64,000 nt of DNA from an uncultured Helicobacteraceae bacterium (GTDB lineage Bacteria > Campylobacterota > Campylobacteria > Campylobacterales > Helicobacteraceae), in assembly GCA_910578285.1 (NCBI GenBank), contig CAJTQL010000014.1, positions 1 to 64,000 of the forward strand, in the 5' to 3' direction. The translations under genes and the position numbers were made by a program. The notes under the pieces are model-generated. The model saw only the letters and a program-made list of their open reading frames with translations. It had not been told where the DNA came from and did no database searches. How positions within the stretch are numbered: position 1 is the stretch's first letter; the number at the start of each line of letters is the position of its first letter. Positions 62,675 to 64,000 of the stretch are shown piece after piece.

Positions 62675-62775
62675 ATTGTCATACCGAGCGAAACGAAACA
62701 TCTCGAATCCAAAACATCTTATCATGTTTGCAATCCGAGATTCTTCAGCCGCAAAAGCGGCTTCAGAATGACAAT
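62675..62775. repeat. MITE-like intergenic repeat with 8-bp terminal inverted repeats
   Basis: This 101-bp element is bounded by ATTGTCAT (62675-62682) and ATGACAAT (62768-62775). The interior has the 'CCGAGCGAAACGAAACATCTCG...GAGATTCTTCAGCCGC...GGCTTCAG' pattern typical of dispersed repeats in Helicobacter intergenic DNA. A second partial copy (GATTGTCATGCTAAACAATG) lies just before it. It contains the hairpin at 62747-62762. The whole gap 62576-62804 has no gene. Confidence 0.6.
62747..62762 (-). terminator. Hairpin downstream of the porin gene
   Basis: AGCCGC, a 4-base loop and GCGGCT make a perfect 6-bp GC-rich stem about 42 bases after the porin stop codon. It could end porin transcription. 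It is part of the MITE-like repeat and lacks a strong T-run, so termination is only inferred. Confidence 0.35.
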
Positions 62776-62804
62776 TTCACGTCATTGCAAGTCAGAATCA
62801 ATGA

Positions 62805-64000
62805 CTAGAATTTGTAGAGAGCTTGGAATCGGTAGCGATTTCTTTTCTCTGTGATTTTTTGACCAGTGTATGTGTTTGTTGTTGGAGCATTCACTGAAGT
62901 AATATTACCTTCTTGTGTAATGTCAGTCGAGAGCATCGCATAGAATGTTTGGAAGCTCAATTTTTCGCTGAACTGATAGTTGAGCAATGGAGTGATTTCT
63001 TGGAATTCACGTTTGCTGTTCAAAAGACCATTGTAAGGATGTGCTGTACCCTTTTTGTACTCCGAGCTGCCAGTTACATAGGTAAGGTGAATGCCCAAAC
63101 CAGTATTGAGAATGTTTTTTGCCCCAATGCTTGCGGTAATCACGCTCAAGCTATCCTCTGCACCTTCGATGACAGGCATTGCGAATCCGCCACCAGCACC
63201 AAGCGCACCGCCTGTTCCGCTGATGATTCTTCTTCCAACACCAAGGCTTGTGCGCGTTGATGCATCTTGCCACCAGATTTGCCCCATTGTAACAGGGTCA
63301 ATCATCGCACCCATATCATCGAACATTACGCTATAACCGGGCTTGGTGTTCATCATATATGCAACATCAAGCACAGCAGGTCCAACGGTTACGCCCGCGT
63401 TGATTTTGAGCAAGTCGTTGTCTGTTTCTTGGTTGCTAAAGAGTCCAACGCTTCCATAGGGCAAGCCAGCACCTGCCAACAAGGTATTATACGCGCCAAC
63501 TTGTGTCAATGCGGTTTTGTCGCCATCATTGAGTTTTGTCAAACCATAGGTAACACCCACACGTGCACCAAATGCACCGCCGAAGTTTTGGTCATAGGCA
63601 ATGTTTGCATAGAGTGTGGTGTCTGAAATGTCTTGTGCATTGAACCACCAAAGCTGTGCTGTGATGAGGTTTGGAATGCCGTAAATCGCAGCGAGTGCGA
63701 ACAAGCCTTTGTTGACAGAATCAAAACCTGTTCCGAGGATTGAGCCGCCATAGCCTGCCATGTTGCTCAAAGACCAGCTGCCAAATGCACCACCAGCGAG
63801 TGTAAGCCCTTTGATGTCTTGGTTAAGAACCAAAGCACCAACGGCTCGGTCGTAGTCGCTTGCGTCTGTAACAGGTGTGCCGAGAAGTTGCTTTCCAAGA
63901 ATTACGGTGGTGTTGGTTACATTGTGGGGTGCATAGGTGAGTGTAAAGGTGTTGACGCCAAAATCGCCATCTTCACCAGCACCAAGACCGCCGCCAAGTG
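62805..64000 (-). CDS. Major outer-membrane porin (Campylobacter MOMP-like), 5' end outside the window
   Basis: The frame stays open to the window edge, so only the last 398 residues or so are visible. They alternate in beta-strand fashion with aromatic girdle residues (LYANIAYDQNFGGAFGARVGVTYG; LSFQTFYAML) and end in Phe (NRYRFQALYKF), the recognition signal for BamA. Upstream residues read GGGLGAGEDGDFGVNTFTL and VILGKQLLGTPVTDASDYDR. The pattern resembles the MOMP/PorA porins of Campylobacter and enterohepatic Helicobacter, trimeric channels for small solutes; the Helicobacter Hof family is the alternative. The apparent start near 63833 is only an internal TTG codon. Confidence 0.75.
   Translation of the reverse strand, partial: LGGGLGAGEDGDFGVNTFTLTYAPHNVTNTTVILGKQLLGTPVTDASDYDRAVGALVLNQDIKGLTLAGGAFGSWSLSNMAGYGGSILGTGFDSVNKGLFALAAIYGIPNLITAQLWWFNAQDISDTTLYANIAYDQNFGGAFGARVGVTYGLTKLNDGDKTALTQVGAYNTLLAGAGLPYGSVGLFSNQETDNDLLKINAGVTVGPAVLDVAYMMNTKPGYSVMFDDMGAMIDPVTMGQIWWQDASTRTSLGVGRRIISGTGGALGAGGGFAMPVIEGAEDSLSVITASIGAKNILNTGLGIHLTYVTGSSEYKKGTAHPYNGLLNSKREFQEITPLLNYQFSEKLSFQTFYAMLSTDITQEGNITSVNAPTTNTYTGQKITEKRNRYRFQALYKF

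Overview
The window comes from a member of the Helicobacteraceae, most likely an enterohepatic-type Helicobacter. The strongest evidence is a single reading frame of about 2,890 codons that fuses RNA polymerase beta and beta' (rpoBC), an arrangement known from Helicobacter and Wolinella. Other supporting features are a futalosine-pathway gene (mqnC), a glutamine synthetase with NLFKLT in place of the adenylylation tyrosine, a Cys-rich Sel1 lipoprotein of the Hcp type, a Campylobacter-MOMP-like porin, and gene orders recalled from H. pylori (pheS-pheT-aroA-ispH-rpsA-small membrane protein-serA; bamA-mqnC-M16 peptidase). No phage, insertion sequence or CRISPR array was seen.

Layout. Positions 152-24576 are entirely on the minus strand. 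In transcription order this block holds a receiver protein, a beta-propeller/helical-repeat protein and a HIT protein; a tRNA array (Thr-Tyr-Gly-Thr) behind a consensus promoter; tuf, rpmG, tRNA-Trp, secE, nusG, rplK, rplA, rplJ, rplL and fused rpoBC; then rpsL, rpsG and fusA, a HAD phosphatase, a phosphate transporter, a class V aminotransferase and a sugar-nucleotide epimerase. Positions 24688-27001 carry ispG and proA on the plus strand. From 27768 back to 34743 everything is minus: a TIGR02757-like gene beside a two-component system with a small periplasmic protein, and the bamA-mqnC-M16 operon, with proA converging on one side and tyrA diverging on the other. Positions 34867-38977 carry tyrA, a chemoreceptor with a G10 tract upstream, and ppk2. 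A five-gene minus operon (41177-38979) encodes three lipoproteins and two pseudopilin-like proteins. Nitrogen assimilation follows on the plus strand (glnA, gltB, gltD), then the phenylalanyl-tRNA synthetase/aroA/ispH/rpsA/serA block to 58338. The last 5.6 kb is accessory in character: minus-strand lipoproteins, an unknown possibly flagellar protein, a frameshifted ORF, an AT-rich glutamate transporter, gene remnants, a MITE-like repeat and a truncated porin gene that runs off the window.

How the genes work together. The first third is the transcription and translation core, with the 4-tRNA/tuf promoter, an L10-leader-like hairpin and a second promoter before rpsL as visible control points. 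glnA-gltBD form a GS-GOGAT unit whose GS cannot be controlled at the usual tyrosine, so control probably lies at the promoter, where an inverted repeat meets the -10 box.

The most unusual system is the pair at 21929-24576. A stand-alone CheY-like receiver is translationally coupled to a 740-residue WD40 plus alpha-solenoid protein. The last residues of that protein look like the CheY-binding N-terminus of FliM. The second most unusual is the lipoprotein/pseudopilin operon, whose pseudopilins have non-glycine residues at the predicted cleavage site.
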